6,260 nt of DNA from JALZAI01 sp038212215 (GTDB lineage: Bacteria; Actinomycetota; Actinomycetes; Mycobacteriales; Jatrophihabitantaceae), in contig JBBQUT010000076.1 in the NCBI GenBank assembly GCA_038212215.1, positions 1-6,260 of the forward strand, in the 5' to 3' direction. Position 1 is the first letter of the stretch. Each line of letters starts with the position of its first letter. The position numbers and the translations under genes were made by a program. The notes below the pieces were generated by a model, which was given only the letters and a program-made list of their open reading frames with translations, did no database searches and had not been told where the DNA came from. Below are positions 5,348 through 6,260 of this stretch, one piece after another.

Positions 5348-5383
5348 AGGCTGGTTCGCTCGACGCTCGACGCTCGAAGCGCA
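5348..5383 (+). repeat. Near-repeat B, right copy
   Basis: Matches 761-788 apart from TT for A, one substitution and an added 7-bp CGCTCGA unit. It sits exactly where recognisable MMPL sequence begins (SAFPGG from 5378). Confidence 0.6.
5357..5377 (+). repeat. 7-bp unit CGCTCGA, three tandem copies
   Basis: Three perfect consecutive CGCTCGA units (5357-5363, 5364-5370, 5371-5377) abut the first recognisable MMPL codons. The unit length is not a multiple of three, so gain or loss of a copy would shift any frame running through it. Confidence 0.85.
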
Positions 5384-6260
5384 TTCCCAGGCGGGCCAGC
5401 CCCGGCGGTCGTCGTGGTCCAAGTCGCTGACATCAACGCCGCCGAGGTGGGACGGGCCTTCGCGGCGTTTCGGCGCGCGGCGCGGGGCAGCGGTGAGTTC
5501 GGGCAGCCGATCCAGGTGATGATGCACCCGACGGTGAATCTTGCCGAGATCTCGGTTCCGCTGGCCGGCACCGGTTCGGATGCTGTCTCGCGGCACGCGC
5601 TGCAGACCTTGCACGACAAACTTGTGCCGACCACGCTAGGCGTCCTGTCGGTAGTCAGGCGCTCGTCGGAGGCGGCCTCGCGTCGTCGATCGACTTCAAC
5701 AACCAGCTCAGCAAGGGCATCGTCCCCGTCTTCCTGTTCGTCATGGGCATCACCTTCCTCCTGATGTTGGTGGCCTTCGGCTCGCTCGTCATCTCCGCCA
5801 CCGCGATCGGACTCAATTTGCTGTCGGTCGGCGCCGCTTACGGAGTCATGGTTGCGGTGTTCCAGCACGGGTGGGGCGACGCACTGATCGGCACCACGGC
5901 GCCGGGGGCCATCGAGTCGTGGATCCCGCTCTTCGTGTTCGTCGTGCTCTTCGGATTGTCGATGGATTACAACGTCTTCGTGGTCTCGCGGATCAAAGAA
6001 GCTCACGATGGCGGGTCCAGCACCCAGGACGCGATCGCCCACGGGATCCGAGCCACCGCCGCAGTCGTGACCAGCGCAGCAACCATCATGGTCGCCGTGT
6101 TCGCCGTGTTCGGCACACTCTCGCTCCAGCAGTTCAAGCAGCTCAGTGTCGGGTTAGCGGTCGCGGTGCTGCTGGACGCGACGATCGTGCGGGGAGTGCT
6201 GCTCCCCTCGGTCATGAGCGTGCTCGGTGACCGCAACTGGTACCTGCCGCGCTGGCTGGG
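5378..6260 (+). pseudogene. MMPL/RND-family transporter, C-terminal half, truncated and frameshifted
   Basis: This is the second half of a YdfJ-type MMPL-family exporter, integral membrane proteins of about 700 residues thought to move lipids or hydrophobic compounds by proton motive force. From 5378 it reads SAFPGGPAPAVVVVQ and the second extracytoplasmic domain through GTGSDAVSRHALQTLHDKLV. Near 5650 the frame breaks: the sequence continues one frame back as SQALVGGGLASSIDF. Adding one G (TCGGT to TCGGGT at 5648-5652) restores SGSQALVGG. The remaining frame is open to the window end, with hydrophobic segments around GIVPVFLFVMGITFLLMLVA, LNLLSVGAAYGVMVAVF, the LPLFVFVVLFGLSMDY region, AATIMVAVFAVF and LSVGLAVAVLLDATIV, then RNWYLPRWL. 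The proton-relay-type Asp-Tyr pair (5965-5970) is kept. The entire N-terminal half (first TM bundle) is absent: upstream sequence is unrelated. A functional product is unlikely. The gene's end lies just beyond the window. Confidence 0.85.

Noticed and set aside
4820..5764. Plus-strand open frame of 314 codons as one complete gene
   Set aside because: Only the part from about 5378 to 5650 matches MMPL. The upstream 185 codons are Arg/Ser/Pro-rich and unlike the family, and the frame leaves the MMPL reading after 5650.
4960..6042. Minus-strand open frame of 360 codons opposite the MMPL fragment
   Set aside because: The plus strand carries clear MMPL sequence; the minus translation is a His/Arg/Asp-rich shadow.
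1..6260. CRISPR array, tRNA, rRNA or insertion sequence with terminal inverted repeats
   Set aside because: I saw no regularly spaced repeats, no cloverleaf or rRNA-like stretch, no transposase motif and no paired terminal inverted repeats.

Overview
The window reads as high-GC actinobacterial DNA (Actinomycetota; the genus cannot be fixed from sequence alone). The evidence is the strong G/C bias at third codon positions together with families typical of that phylum: an MMPL/RND-type exporter, a SnoaL-like NTF2-fold protein, a cysteine-paired family 3 solute-binding lipoprotein and a two-TM GGDEF-EAL protein. The layout is one intact two-gene cassette in the middle, flanked by broken genes, repeats and phage-like remnants.

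Left arm (1-1230). A short C-terminal tail enters from the left. It is followed by a gene resembling a phage small terminase/helix-turn-helix protein, which is split by a one-base frameshift near 384 and carries a 21-bp in-frame tandem duplication. From 612 to 867 there is only eroded sequence. On the minus strand lie the last 69 codons of a SnoaL-like protein (868-1077) and, directly 5' of it, a 50-aa ORF with the core LxRWLTxxSENDGTG (1078-1230).

Central cassette (1330-4232). A membrane-anchored GGDEF-EAL protein has the motifs for both c-di-GMP synthesis and hydrolysis. Its stop codon overlaps by ATGA the start of an amino-acid-type (family 3) solute-binding lipoprotein. No ABC permease or ATPase is present in the window. 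The inference is that the lipoprotein may be a ligand-sensing partner for the enzyme's extracytoplasmic domain rather than part of an importer. The closest described arrangement I know is NspS-MbaA of Vibrio cholerae, in which an SBP-like protein controls a GGDEF-EAL enzyme. This pair is the most interesting content of the window.

Right arm (4233-6260). A second, truncated copy of the 50-aa ORF lies on the minus strand just past the cassette, so related sequences bracket it. Next come a second copy of the repeat at the window's left edge, a membrane-segment tail on the minus strand, a 30-bp tandem duplication and about 450 bp with no recognisable gene. The window ends in the C-terminal half of an MMPL-family transporter that has lost its N-terminal half and carries a one-base frameshift near 5650. 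A near-repeat of about 28 bp occurs both at 761-788 and at the MMPL truncation point (5348-5383). Both frameshifts are explained by loss of a single G from a short G run, so real gene decay and sequencing error both remain possible.
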